This document shows, one piece after another, positions 22,551 to 35,475 of a stretch of 64,000 bases of DNA. Each line of letters starts with the position of its first letter. Positions within the stretch are counted from its first letter, which is position 1. Under the pieces are notes generated by a model. The model was not told the origin of the DNA and made no database searches. It saw only the letters and a list, made by a program, of their open reading frames with translations. The DNA comes from Nymphaea colorata (taxonomy: Eukaryota > Streptophyta > Magnoliopsida > Nymphaeales > Nymphaeaceae), in assembly GCF_008831285.2 (NCBI RefSeq), contig NC_045147.1, forward strand, positions 9,084,334-9,148,333, written 5' to 3'. The translations under genes and the position numbers were made by a program.

Positions 22551-22730
22551 GTTGGGTATCCAGATCATTGACCAATCTTTTAAGGCCCAATAAAACTCAC
22601 ACGGATTGGACTCATTTTGGCCTCTAACCCGTTAAATATTGGGTTGGGTCAACCTCAAGTTTAAACAGGTAGTGGGTCTATTGATCTGCCTAGTAGTCGC
22701 CCATGAACCCGGCTCACTCACCCACCCTTC
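22550..22730. mobile_element. Degenerate hAT-like MITE
   Basis: The right end, inverted, reads AAGGGTGGGTGAGTGAGCCGGG, close to the end of the intact MITE at 2691. The left end, GAGTTGGGTATCCAG, is of the same type. The interior carries GGGTTGGGTCAACC-like words. No target-site duplication was found, so the limits are approximate. It sits within the copia RNase H region. Confidence 0.4.
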
Positions 22731-23596
22731 TTCAGCTATTGCATGTAGCTGCCCTTCATTGTTGCCCTTTTCATGGTGAAATTTGCCATGGTGCACAATA
22801 TCCAGCAGGCTCTACTGTTTTGGTGGTAAGTTTGGGGAGTGAGAGAAGAAAATGTTGTAGAAGATGAAAGAGAAGTCGAAGGACAAGCACAACATCTTAG
22901 AGGACCAAGGAAGAAGGTAAGAAAGAAGCAGAAACAACACAACTTCATTTAATCACATGGGGTCCTGATATTTTTATGCTAACTGATTAAATCAGACCCT
23001 CACTAGACCCCTATGACACAGTCCAATGTTGCCCATTGAATTATATCAAGCTAATCAGACCCGATAGTTTGGGTCCCAAGGGTCATGAAAACAACTTGAG
23101 GCCCACACAATGCCTACCTTTATTCTTTATCATGGGTAACCTGTGAATATCATGACTAAACCTTTCATTGAAGCTCCTTGACTTGACTTACAAACTTGAT
23201 CTATGCACTCCACTCCCCAATTCAAGGGGGAGAAGGGAACTCCATCCATGCGACAAATATACAATTAGGAAATAAGGATAATGCAATTTTAGTGGGCAAA
23301 AATTAATGAACCAATCAATGAAAAATATATCTTTGTCAAATTTTTGAAACTTCTTACAACAACAAATCTACAATTGTCCAATGTGATAAAGTTGTTGATG
23401 GTTGCATAAATGAGATCAGTTTGTAGGAGAAATAATAGTATGAAGTAAAATAATGCAAAATGACATTTCCATCTTCATAATCATTGAACTGCTAAACTAC
23501 ATTAAATTGTGTTATCTCCTTCTTAAGCTATTCATATTTATAATGACAAAAAAAAATGTTATTTTCTACCATCAAAACCATGTTCTCATTTGAAAA

Positions 23597-23600
<4 letters not shown>

Positions 23601-23639
<39 letters not shown>
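23601..23639. repeat. (TC)n microsatellite
   Basis: This is an uninterrupted run of about 19 TC units. Confidence 0.95.
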
Positions 23640-23641
<2 letters not shown>

Positions 23642-23949
23642 ACACAATTCACAAGATCAATCTCCCTGCAATTGCAATAATAGCACTAGCATTCAAATAA
23701 TGTGTTTTCTTGTATAATCTTTCATCCAATGAAACACTTTAGTATGTTTTATACATGTATCCAACCATAAAAATGCAAAGAAAGGAACCAAAATGCTAAG
23801 GTCGATGGTTGCTTTCAAAAATAATCTGTCAGGATGACAAAAATGGAAGCAAATACAACAAACAAGAATGTGTCTTGTTATGAAGCAAACATGGTAAAAA
23901 AGAAACAATTCATGTTCCCAAGTAAAGAAGATGGAATATGATAACAAAT

Positions 23950-24190
23950 GGAAAGTCTCACTCTAGAAACATTTGGAAAATTGTTGGATAAAGTTGAAAA
24001 CTTTAGCTAGCACAAATCCATTGTTTAGATATAGGTGAAGATACACATTGTGTTCTTGAATGACGCATAAATATCCCTGTTATCAGTAAAATTATCATTA
24101 AGGCCGTACTTTAATTGTAGGTTCATACACTCAAAACTATATTACATTTCTTGTCTTCTACCTTCTTTCCTCCAATGGTCTTAAAGCATT
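23950..24190. repeat. Diverged duplicate, copy 1
   Basis: This resembles 24930-25180. Shared words in order are catttggaaaa, ttg.ataaag.tg.aaa, ggctagcacaa.tcca, ctcttgaa/gttcttgaa..atg and taattgtgg/taattgtagg. The copies are heavily diverged, so this is an old dispersed or LTR-like duplication. Confidence 0.6.
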
Positions 24191-24929
24191 AACCTAGGCT
24201 TATCTGATGATCTTTACTAATTTTTTCTTCTTTGTGATGTCTTTAATCTCATTACTTAGAAGAAGGGAATTAACTGACAAGTTTCTTGTCCTCATACCCA
24301 AGCGTAACATGGTTTTGAAAACAATCAAATGTTGGTGAACTTAGCTTAACTTTGCTATTTCATGCCAATATTCCCCAATTTTTTTATTTAATCCCTTTAG
24401 CACAACAACATTTTTTTTATCAAGATAGGTTTCCCCCTTTGTCTATTAATGTGAGCCCTCATATTTCAAGTTGAGAAACAAGCACCTAGAATACTTCTTC
24501 TTGCAACTTTGGATGCCACTTTTTCCTTTATCTTGCAATCGGGTTATAAAAACTCCTAAATTACATTGCAATGGCCCAAATACTCTTCAAATGATAACAA
24601 ATCCAGTTCTTCACCACTAAAGCAAATATAACAAATTAGTTTCATTATAAAGAAGAAAGGGATGCTATGGGACAAATTGCTACCGAGCATGCACAATATG
24701 ATTAGCAACTTGCAAAATTTGATAACTGAAGCCATTGGAATACAAAACATGCATACGAAGAGAATCAATATTGGAATTTGAAGCCACAAGTATTTGAAGG
24801 TGTATGGAAATGATGTTTATGAAAACAATAAATACAAAAACAAGTATGAAAATTTTAACTGATTGAAGATATGGTTCATAAGAGCATTTCTTTTGATCAA
24901 CTAAAGAAGATCAAAGATAGTAAGAAAGG

Positions 24930-25180
24930 AAAGAGTATCATAGCAAGAGCATTTGGAAAACCATTGAATAAAGATGGAAATGGTGGCTAGCACAATTCCA
25001 TCATTAAGAGATAGATGGAGATGGATATCCAACTCTTGAACGATGTACTAATACCCTTGCTATCAATAAAACTGTCATTTAGTGTGTTCTAATTGTGGAT
25101 GTAAGTCCATGCGAATTGAACCAGGCTAAGTTTTTTGTCTTATATTTCCTTTCTTCCATCACCACCCTTGCATACATAAC
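24930..25180. repeat. Diverged duplicate, copy 2
   Basis: This is the partner of 23950-24190 in the same orientation, about 980 bp away. No coding content links the two. Confidence 0.6.
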
Positions 25181-26417
25181 TCATAAAAACATGTGGCTTT
25201 AAATAAATAAACAAAAAAAGGAATGGCTTAAAAATAGGTAAAGGAGAAAAGTACCTCATCTTCACCATTTGGAGCTATGGAGGTAATGTGAATCTAATAG
25301 AATCATGTCTCTATCTTGTAAGGCCACCTATAGCTAGTTGAGTAAAGGGAGAAGGAATTAGTTGTCATTACTGCCAGATGGTAGTAATATCGAGAATGTT
25401 TGAGAGGAAGCTCTTCTTTTGCAGCTAATGGGTTGTTAAAAAATAGAAAAAAGAGAGTTTTCAGTCAAAAATTTGTTTGTCATGTTATCCTAAAGTCAAT
25501 AAGAAAATAGCTGAACCAATATAGTCCTACCAAGAGAGCACTAGTTGAACCTTTCATGGCCAACACTTGACTAGGAATAGAGAATGCTTTACCCTCATGC
25601 ATGTGTGGTGGATGAAGATGAGAAACAAATGAGTCTGGATTTATCACCTGAAAGTAATTATTTGTCATGTACATATTCTTCTCCCAAAATTTCATGAAGT
25701 TTGAAGATCATTAGCCTATTTTTTATGATCAATCAAATCAGTTGCATAGAATAAGTTGCAGTTTTCTAGAACTTAGCCAAAATTTCTATGTCTACTTGCA
25801 GAGGAATTTTCTATCCTAGTTTTAGATTTTTAATCAATTTTTTCTAACTTTCTATGTGATAGAACCCTTAATCAACGTGATTAACCTTTTGAAACATTAT
25901 TTCAGGGTTTTTTAGAATATCTTTGCTTGATTAATTGTATTATGCATCGTTAAATGTGCATTATGTCAAAAATATTACATTTGAACTTTAGTAAATGAAT
26001 TTAGGCATTTGAATGAGTTTGTGGCAATGGATTCTTCTCATTAAGCTTGATTTATTAAGTGAAAACCCTAATTTTAATCTGAATTTCATATTATTTTCAA
26101 ATAACATAATTTCATCTACACATATCTTTCTTGCTTGATTTTATTTTTGTCCTTATGCTTAATTGTGTGCATTCTTGAAGTTTTCTTTCATGATGCATTC
26201 ATCCATTCAAATCAAAGTACACATAGAGTTAGGTTTCATATTAATCAAGTTAAGATCATTGGCTATGAATGTGTCAATAGCCTATGTATATACTTGACTC
26301 AAGTTGATCATATGAAAATATTCAATATCAGAGTTTTTTGAATGCACATTTTCAAATTGGCCTCTTTCAAACATATTTTTCTAAAACATAGATTCATTTC
26401 TGATGGAGATTTAATCT

Positions 26418-26630
26418 TTAGGTTAAACCTACCTAAAACCCTAGTCTTTTCTCAATATTTTAACCAAGACTTGATATTGCGCATACAACCATGTGCCTCA
26501 ACCTAACCCATGACAAAATCTTAGTTAGGTTAAACCTAAACCTTAGCCAGGTTAGACCTAAAACCCTAATTAGGTTAAATAAAGCCTTAGTCAAGTTAAA
26601 CCCAACCCCAATTAGGTTGCACATGTGGAT
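26418..26630. repeat. Degenerate tandem repeat with AGGTTAAACCTAA words
   Basis: Variants of TTAGGTTAAACCTAAAACCC recur about six times with irregular spacing. The core AGGTTAAACCT is itself palindromic, and AAACCCTA-like words appear between copies. It is not a telomere array, because the period is irregular and longer than 7. Confidence 0.65.
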
Positions 26631-29600
26631 CTTGGAGGAATTGGTCCAGATTTAAATGAATTGGATTTAAATATTGAATTTGAGATTGAATACATCATTT
26701 GATTTGGATTTGACAAAGTCAATAAGAATTAGAACAAGGAATAGGCTTATTGAACTCAGACCTTATGAGAATTAGATTCTAAATATGGATTTCACATCAA
26801 AACTTTGGATTTGGATCTCACAAAATTCATATCAATATTTCAAACCTTTATCCAAAACCCTAAATTCTTGAACTTTGAGATTGGATCAGTAAACTTTATT
26901 TGAATTTGAAGCACAAAAACTTAAGAATCAATTATGAATGGGATCGACCCCTGGTGAGAATTTGAACTTAAGATCCCATTGGAGTGGTCTTGAGTCTACA
27001 CGTTGTACCTAGATCAAGTATTGAATGGTTGAATCATCCTTAGTGGATTTGAATTTTAAATCAATATCTTCCTAGGTCCACGTCCCAAGCTTAGATGTCA
27101 GATCTCAATTAAGTACTGAATATAGTTTTATACGCATTCATATTAGATCTAGGAATTAACCCTTGCATGAATCTATGATGAAGTAGATCTTGAATTACAT
27201 CACTTGATTCAAGTATTTTCTATTCATGGTCTCCAATATCTGATGATCCACTTAGACTTTCAATTCTTCTATTTCAAATTTAGGACTCCCCTTCTGCATT
27301 CAGGTTTGATGACAATCATACTTTGGGGCCTTAAATACTTAATTTAGTCCTTGATCCAATTACCTCTGTTAAAGATGGCATGAATGGTCAGATCTCGTAC
27401 CAACAAGTCAAGTCTTCTCATGAATTCTTGCAATGAGAGTATAGAGGCGAGTTATTATTTGATATTTTTTGTTCATTCATGTGAACTGTCATGATCAGCA
27501 AGATGGTGAAATTTTGCATGGTCAACAATAATTTTCTCATTTACAACGGTTTGTGTGCAAGATTAAAAATTCTTGCATGTAAACATGTATGCATGAAATC
27601 TAGTTGATTCTCTTCTTTAATGTTGCATAAACTAGGCTAGTCCTACAATGATCATTGTTGTAACTCTATGAAACACTTATGCATGCATGTAAACTTAAGA
27701 TATATACATAGCATGGACAAAAACATGACAATGCATGATAGCTAACTGAACATAACTTCAATTTCACATTAGCCAGACATGACATAAAACAAAATTGAGT
27801 GAAAATAAAGAAACAAAAGTCATGTAAGAGGAAGCTTCTTCCATAAATGTGGTCTCAAAACAAAAATATTAAATGAAACCTGAATGGAACAACTAAAAAA
27901 TATGTCTCTATGCACACTAATGAAGACAACCCTATCACTAGATTCAAGGATTATGGTGGATTCTCAACCTCATCATGAGGACGTCTTCCTTTCTCACTAC
28001 CTAGTTTCCTAGTAGGAGTTGTCTTTCAGACAACCCGTTTCAATAATTTGACTATCAAATAGGAAAATGACACCTAATAGTTACAAAATATGGCTTTTTG
28101 GGAGCTACACATAACGAGAAAATATTCATGAACAGTGATGCTACAAATAGAGACAAATTTTTGCTACCTGAAATTCTATATGCAAATATAGTTTAGTTTT
28201 TTTTTTTTTAATATTGGTGGAAATGGAGTCTAAAAAATCATGAAATCATGCCAAAAGAAGCTTAACACCTTGAAGAATCCAAAACCTATCTAAATTTTTT
28301 AAAAAATCCTCCTAGGCACATAGCTATGATTTCAACAAATTTGACAGTGCATAACAATCCAAAATACATGAGAACAATCACTTCAAAAATTCAATTTAAA
28401 GCCAGACAAAATAACAAACATAGGCTCAACCAAAAAGACATCCACAAGAAACCTAGGCTCAACATAATGTCTAGATCATCAATGTCAATCCTTCACAAAG
28501 CTGAGGGAGCCTGTCTAAAAGCCATCAATCAATATCTACTTGTAGAAATAAATGGAAGAGTTAGATTGCTCTGAGTATGGTGATATTCGACTATGAGTGG
28601 AACATGGTTTGGCAAAGTAGATATACAATTATATCAAGGCAAATCAATATGGAGGTTCATGGCTACCACCCATGAGTTGGATGGTTCATGCTGCAAAAAC
28701 AAGTATGAATTACAATAACAAAAGATAACATGAAATTAATGCAAAATCCTCACAAAAACACACTGATAGTCCATTGGCTATAAACATGGTCATCATGACA
28801 AGCATCAGTAGAAAATCCATGTGGACATAATGCACAGCCAGACATAGCATATTTTCACTAGGAAATCCACATAAATTGAGAATAACCTACAACAAAGCCT
28901 CATGAAATATCACATATAACTACTATAGTAGCAGGGTGTCACAACCAACATTACCAGAAGAAGTAGACTGACCCCTATAGGCACCCAAGTTGAGGGACCA
29001 AGAGACGCCTTGCCCTTCAACATAAGAATAATAGAACCTCAAGCCATTGTGCACCCAATAACCTATGGGGAGTCCAATGTAGTTAGAGGAGTGTGTTACC
29101 GCAGGGAACTAATACCATACTAATGCCAGAACAAAGCCATCCACTGGACTGAGCTCCCCACTCATAAGTCTCATTGCATAAAACATGGTTGGTGATCCTT
29201 TTGTGTATCAGTCCTTAAGATTTGTCATTTCAGAACATATTCTAGTGTTTCCCATAAAATTTAACATTGGGCACAATTTTGAAGACTAATTCCATTCAAT
29301 TAACTACAATTTCCCTAAGAGATTGCAGTTAAAACATTATAGAGCACACCTACATGAGTAACAATAATTAAAATTTACTCACATTGTTTGTATTCCATTC
29401 ATTGACATGCATGCATGTCTATTGATCATATTTGCACCTTCATGATTATGTTTTATAGGCTCACATTTTTACGTATTATACCATTAAAGCAAAATCTATA
29501 TTTTCCTTGATTTCTCTCTTAACCAACTTTATGTTAAGAATGTAAACTCAAGTATATACCTATAACTATGCAGATCTAAACCAGATTCCATTCTCAATCT

Positions 29601-30580
29601 CATGGTTCCTTCATCTAACCATCAATTTCATAACATAGAGAATGATTATTTATAAGTAATCTTATCAAGATTATGTGTCACAAAGGAATCTTCATTTGAG
29701 CCATGAGGAAATCAAAGAACCCTTGCCAAACTTGATCTCAGTTCATTCATATTAGACAGTTGCATCTTGACTTGGTTTTTTCCTATATAGAGTAAACAGT
29801 AATTTTCATTTATAATGCTTAATCAAATTATATAGATTCTTTAGCCCATTTTCTCCTTATAGATATTTCTTTCAGTTCAGCCACTACGTTTAACATACAT
29901 CCCTCATGTAAATGGCTACACCTTCATTAAAAGATGACATTCTAAACATATTATAAAGGTGATGTCCTATCTACTTTGTTATCTTATAAAAGATGAAGAG
30001 ACAAAGACAAATTGGCCAGTCAAACCAATCATAGCTGAATTAATATAGTCAAAGTCATGAGAATACAACTTTCACAACTAAAAGAAACTCGATTCATACA
30101 TCTATTCTACTCAAGTTCACTAAGGTTCATCTTTCTTTGATTCCCCAGTCCTGACACTCTTGCAATTTCTGTTTTATTTAGTTTTTTATTCTTCCCATTT
30201 CCTACTTCCAATGAAAGAGTGCTAAGAGGTTGGCTCCCCATCTTTTATTCGGATGGAATAATATGTATACGAAAAAACAATGAATGGGAACTGGGAAGAG
30301 GGATGCGATGCATCAACTCTATGCAGAGAAAGTAAAACAAGGTTTCTAACACAGCAAACTCTTCACTGGGAGTGAAACAGAATAGGTGGAGCCAAGAGGC
30401 CTAAGCCAGCCACCACAAAAAGGGGGGAACGAGCAGATATTAAGATCAACTTGTGGTTTATTCGTCTAGGGATTTAGAGTAGTCCCTTACCAATGTACCG
30501 ACATTGATAGGGATGGTTATCACCTTTGAGCCTTCATTGTGAGTAGTGATCAGCCAAGGAGATCCATACCTCCAGCCGTT
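26631..30580. other. Long AT-rich stretch, no gene seen
   Basis: About 4 kb has no recognisable coding region, RNA gene or transposon end. An open frame at 28326-28574 has no recognisable domain and an ordinary AT-rich composition, and I do not call it. Confidence 0.5.
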
Positions 30581-30599
30581 TTCTTCTACCTTCAATAGA

Positions 30600-33500
30600 T
30601 TTTTTGAGACATCTGATCCACCCATCGTTGTTGAGTGGATAGCAAGGGGAGGTCAGGTATTGGATCACATGATTTCACCCCATTTAAGCAAGTTAAATTC
30701 TTCAACTTTTCAGCACAAGGTGCATCCGTTGGCTAGGATTATTATTCTCCTCTCGAGACAATCCAAGGTAGGCAGCCTATTGACGCAAGCCCAGTCGATA
30801 AACTAGCAGGCCCTTGGGAGAGTTGTGTTACTCCAAATAAACTTTCTCTAGGGCTCTTTAGTGCCCTAGTGACTAAGATCTTTATAAAAACGAGGTTGAT
30901 GACGTTTTCTGATTGCGATCAGATATCCACCCATGCCAGTTTGTATTATCAATCAAAGTTACTTCACAAACCTGTGACATTGCTGGTGGATGTTGATTAG
31001 CTTCCACAGTTATTTATTTCTAGCCATAACTACGTTGAAGTGAAAGCCTTTACTAGTGAGGGCATAGTCATCTGCTTTAATGCAGTTTTTGAATAGTTCA
31101 TCACTTCATTTATCCATCCAAAAAAGAGCTATTTGACCATCTTCAATTGTCCTTGCTAACGAGCCTATCAATCTTAACCAAGATTCTTCCATAGAAAGGA
31201 TCTAGTCCATGGTTTCTTTATGGGACCATAGGCTCTTGGTTGAGTCCAAGTATATTTTCCCTACATTTCCAGGCTATGGGAATTTGTATTAACTAGGTGG
31301 CAGATCCTTCTCGCTCAAAAGGGAAGCATTCATGCTCTCCAACTATTGAGACCCACTCTTCCTCCTTTTTTAGGTCTACAAAGAGAGCTCCATGTCTTCC
31401 ATCTATATTTACGTTTGCCATTCTGCTCCTCAGTCCACAAGAATCTAGCCATTGCTGCTTCCATCTGTTGTACAACAGCTTTGGGGAGACGGAAGGATTG
31501 CATCCAAAAGATTGGAAGAGAGTTGAGGTTGTGCTTAATGAGACATAGTCTCCCACTATAGGAGAGTGAGCTCGTTTTTGTAGCTGAAATTGTCAAATTT
31601 ATCAATCAATTCCCTGCATACTTCCTTTTTTAAACAGCCAGAGAATAGCGAGAGGCCGAGATACTCGAGGGGGAATTGGTCTACCACCAGTTTAGAACAC
31701 TACCAACGGAACTTGATCACTATCTTGGACATTGCAAAAGGAATGGTTGACCATTAGTCCGGAGGTGTTTTCTATCTCCTCAAGGAAAGATTTGATTCCT
31801 CGTAAGGATTTTTAGTTGCTTTTTAGAAAACCGTTACATCATCAGTGAACATAATGGTACTGATATTCTCCATTGCTCTAAGAGCTCTCAGAACTACAAT
31901 CATCTTTCACTTCACTTGATATTTTTGACCTCTAAAAACTGCTTCCCTTGCAATTATGAAGAGGTAAGGAGTGGTTTTGATGGTAGCCATGACCTTGGAA
32001 ATCCAATCCCAACTAAAACTGAGAAGATGCATGCTTTTCTCTAGGAAGTTGCATCTCTCTAAGAAGTTCCAAGAAAAGTGATCGAAAGCTTTTGAAAAGT
32101 CCAATTTCATGCATGCAACTTGCTACTTCCCTTTTATGTATCAATCCATGATATCTTATGCGTGAAAGAATTGGTCATGAACCACTTTATTGTTCAAGAA
32201 AGCCTTGGGTTGGATCTATGATTCTTGCTAGGATGCATTGCATGCATGAGATAATATAATTTTGTACACTATGTTGCAGAGAGCAATAGACCTAAAGTCT
32301 TAAATTCTTTCTGTACCCTAGAATTTGGCGAGGAGCATGATATTGGTGTGGCTTGCCTCCTTACTCAATCTACCGGAATTAACAAAGGAGATAACTATCT
32401 TGCATGTGTCATTTCCTACCATAACCCACATGTCTTGAAAGAAGTTAAGAAATCCATCCGGACCTGTTGCATTGTCTCTATCTAGGCTGAAAACAGCCTC
32501 TTTGTTTTCCTCCTTGGTCACCGGAACACCTAGAAGCAAATTTTCCATAAGAAAAATTTTATTGCTTTGTACCATAGACTCAAACATATGACCATTAGCA
32601 GCATCAGAATTCATAAAGTTCTCAACATAAGAGGAGGCATCCTCCTTGATGTTGTTTCCACCTTAAATCACCTCACTGCCTACCATGAGCTTTACCTATT
32701 GTTCCTTTCTTTTCTTTAATTGATTGATTGAATTATTTGTTGTTGCAGTCACCTTCACTTAACCATCGAGTCTTCTCTTCAGAAGACTTTCTCTCATCTT
32801 CAAAAGACTTTTTCCCATTCTAAGGCTTGTTGAAGATCCTTTTTTACCTCCTCTTCATTAGCTATGGCTTCTAATCGACCTTCATCAATACTTTTGGCCA
32901 AGCTATCTAGTTCAACATAAAGCAAATGGACTCTTTTGCCAATATTGCCAAAATGATGCATGGTCCATTTTTTTAGGCGAATGTTGACTAATTCCAGCTT
33001 CCTTATAAGCTTCAGCATGTGGAAGCCTCTACTGGGTTGTCTCCACTCTTGTTGGATGATGTCTCTAGCCTCTTGAACCATAAGTCAAGGCCTGGCTTGT
33101 AACTGACATGATCAAGGCTTTATGATCAGACATGGGGTGCCTTTTGCATATCAAGTTCGAACTACAATAAAAAAATCCTTCCAAGTAGGCTGACAAGGCA
33201 CTAGTAGAGTTTACAATGGATAATATTATTTACATCTTTACTTTTGGATCATGTGTAGAGACCTTTGGGGTCATTGATTTCCTTAAGTACGCAAGCAGCC
33301 AAATCACTTAAACCTCTACAAGATTACTGACTAGGTGCCCGACCCATTTTGTCACTTCTACTTCTCATTGTGTTAAGGTCGCCACAGCATGCCACTGAAA
33401 AGTCGTAGTTAGTTAGGATGTCTTCCAATTCCATGAGACTACTGGTTCTTTGCCTGCTATCATTCTCGAAATAGAGACCCACAAGAACGAATTTAAAGCC

Positions 33501-33793
33501 CAATGCATAAGAGAAAAACACCCCAATCAAACCCCAACGCCTTTTGGTCCAAGAATCCGGACTGATTCTGTTATTGTCCCAAAAGCAGGCTATCCTCGCC
33601 GTTCCTTTGTCCCAATCAAAGTTAGAGGCATCATCCTGTTGCCCCTTCTACTAGCCACATTGACGATCATCGCATCTTTGTTCATGGAGTCATATAAAAA
33701 GAAATAGCTGGCCCTTCTGCTTGCAGCAGAGCAATAGTGTCAAGGCGGCAGCTGGCCAAGCTGTCCCTTGATATTCCAGCTAATGGCATTCAT
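30600..33793 (-). pseudogene. LINE ORF2 (endonuclease-RT) pseudogene
   Basis: The frame opens at ATG 33793 with MNAISWNIKGQLG, the usual APE-type endonuclease start (WN.RG). The endonuclease motif near GDLNTM (normally GDFN) lies within 33324-33530. A linker (32800-33081) follows, then RT with DNATGPDGFL (motif 1), MKLDFSKAFDHFSWNFLE (motif A Asp) and FTDD at about 31838-31849 where YADD or FADD is normal. The thumb segment has KHNLNSLPIFWMQSFRLPK. The C-terminal part retains EESWLRLIGSLARTIEDGQ. It is broken in several places and not functional. Confidence 0.85.
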
Positions 33794-33899
33794 TCCCCAC
33801 TATTAGCCCAATCTGCCCCCTGGGTTGTGGGTTTTCTTTGTTTGATAAGGGCTGGCCTTTGATGACCTAGATGGCATTTTTCTTCCTTTTACGCATCAC

Positions 33900-35095
33900 A
33901 AGGGTCCATCTCTCTTCAAGGTCTGCATGCTAGTTCTTTTCAGCAAGTTGTTGCCGAGAGAGGGTGGCTTCCTTGTTTATGAGATTCGTTGTAATGAACT
34001 ATGAACTATCTCCTTCAACTAAGCAGTTGACCTATTGGCAACTGATCCGTTTTGGTCCTCTATCCCTTTGGTTCGACCATTAGTCTTAGACTTGGCAGAC
34101 AAGCCGAAACCTAGAGGAGAGGTTAGAGTCCATCTGACATAGAGAACCCACCAAGGTTGGAGAAGGGGTTAAAGATGAGACAGATGTGGGATTTACCTTC
34201 TTGGTAAAATTCCTTAACATTGGAGGCATGTTTGTGAGCTGCCTATCTACTGGCCGGGAAGATTTTTCCTCCAATATTGCTTGAAATTTTGCATTTAGTC
34301 GCACCTACCTTGCTCGATTCAACTCTGATGCTGGTCTGTGGCCTTTTCTTTTGGATGGTGCTAGTGGAGTCCATTTCCATCCCCTTTCTCCTGGGGCATC
34401 GCAGGACCTGGATGCCACCCTAGGGGTTGTTGCACTCCCCTAATCCCTCTAAAGTTGGCCTCTCGAACTTGCAGCTAGCCGCTGGATGAGTGAGAGCCCC
34501 ACATCTGCTGTAGAGTAGGTGATTCTTGATTCATATGTGATGGCCTGAGGTACTGCAAGCCCTTCTCCATCACAAAGAGTGATTTTAGGGACAGGGTGGA
34601 AGATAATGAGAACTTCCATCTTGACCCTAGCAAAACCCAATTTTTCCTATTTTTTGGTGCATGGGTCTTCCTCTATGAAGCGTCCCCCAATGCTTTGGCA
34701 ACTCCCCTGAAGGTATAGTCATTCCATAGCTCGGCTAAGTGTTGTGGTAGTCTTAACCACATTTCGACAGGTTGCTCAACTTTTATCTTCATCTCTTCAC
34801 TTGACCTCCATCAACTAGCTACAATATTTATCTTCCCACCTTCCCAGCCTTTTTTTTCAAGATTTCATCTAGTTTAGCTTCAAAGATGACTCTCACCATG
34901 AAATGCCCTTTGCAAATGATAGTGAACAGAGGGTTTCGTACCTTCATCCATTGACCTCTTAGGAATTTGAAGATGAAGTTGAAATCTGCCCCTAGCGGAG
35001 CATTACCCCCAAACAGACCAGTTATGGCTGCCAACCGAAAGAGGGATTTCATCTCTTCATATGCCCTAGGGTCAATCAACAATTGTTGCCCTTAA
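33900..35095 (-). pseudogene. LINE ORF1 (DUF4283-type) pseudogene
   Basis: It holds an RNA-binding-like domain (34828-35082) with ADFNFIFKFLRGQWMKVRNP and FMVRVIFEAKLDEILKK, then a stretch (34449-34640) with GFARVKMEVLIIFHPVPKI and AITYESRI. These are the standard lead-in to the ORF1 zinc knuckle. The knuckle cysteines are lost. A Ser/Pro-rich tail follows. Frames are interrupted. Confidence 0.75.
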
Positions 35096-35475
35096 AACTC
35101 GATCTCTACTTGGCTCAAGTTCTTAAAACTCAAAACTTGTTTCAGGAGCCAAGGCTTGAGCCAAGCCAAGCATTTCATTAAAAAAATAATTTTTTTAAAG
35201 GAAGAGGCAGCATATGAACTTGAACATGAACCTCCCACCAATCACATGTACACCCATTTGAGGAATGTACTTTCTTGATAAGTTCATGAGACATATTTTA
35301 TATATTTTCTTTCTCAAGTTTAACTGAGCTGAGCCCACTTAACTCGAGCATGACTCGATTAAGTTGTCGAGTTCATTTCTTAACTTGAACTCGACACGTT
35401 TAATAAATGAGTCGAGTTCAAGTCAAGTTTATCAAGAGAGGTCCACTCAAGCTCGAGTTAGTTCGACTCATTGAC
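35096..35475. repeat. ACTCGAG-rich interspersed repeat
   Basis: Words such as ACTCGAG, GAGTCGAG, CAAGCTCGAG and AACTCGA recur on both strands, with two arms (35095-35165 and 35330-35475) around an AT-rich centre. This layout matches a common class of plant MITE-like repeats, but clear TIRs and a target-site duplication were not found. Confidence 0.5.

Larger units (their letters stand above)
19852..23235 (+). mobile_element. Decayed Ty1/copia retrotransposon
   Basis: Remnants in the normal order are: gag (19852-20190), zinc-knuckle area (about 20440-20480), RT (about 21290-21960), RNase H (about 22010-22550) and the pol C-terminus (about 23115-23220), followed by a polypurine tract (TTCAAGGGGGAGAAGGG). 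Most of protease and integrase is gone. A 254-bp tandem duplication replaces part of it, and a hAT-like MITE appears to be inserted in the RNase H region. Stops and frameshifts are frequent. Confidence 0.7.
23236..26415. other. Non-coding stretch with LTR-like and duplicated segments
   Basis: It begins with the probable 3' LTR of the preceding copia (to about 23690), including the (TC)n tract. Two diverged copies of one sequence follow (listed separately). I see no supportable gene. Confidence 0.5.
30600..35095 (-). mobile_element. Decayed L1-type LINE retrotransposon
   Basis: On the minus strand this is a nearly full-length plant L1-like element: ORF1 with a DUF4283-type domain (from about 35090), then ORF2 with endonuclease (from 33793), reverse transcriptase (about 32620-31830), thumb (about 31600-31300) and C-terminal region (to about 30600). 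All parts contain stops and frameshifts. I could not identify the poly(A) tail or target-site duplications. There are no LTRs. Confidence 0.85.

Noticed and set aside
26418-26630. Interstitial telomere repeat
   Set aside because: AAACCCTA-like words are present, but the period is irregular and longer than seven bases, so this is not a TTTAGGG array.
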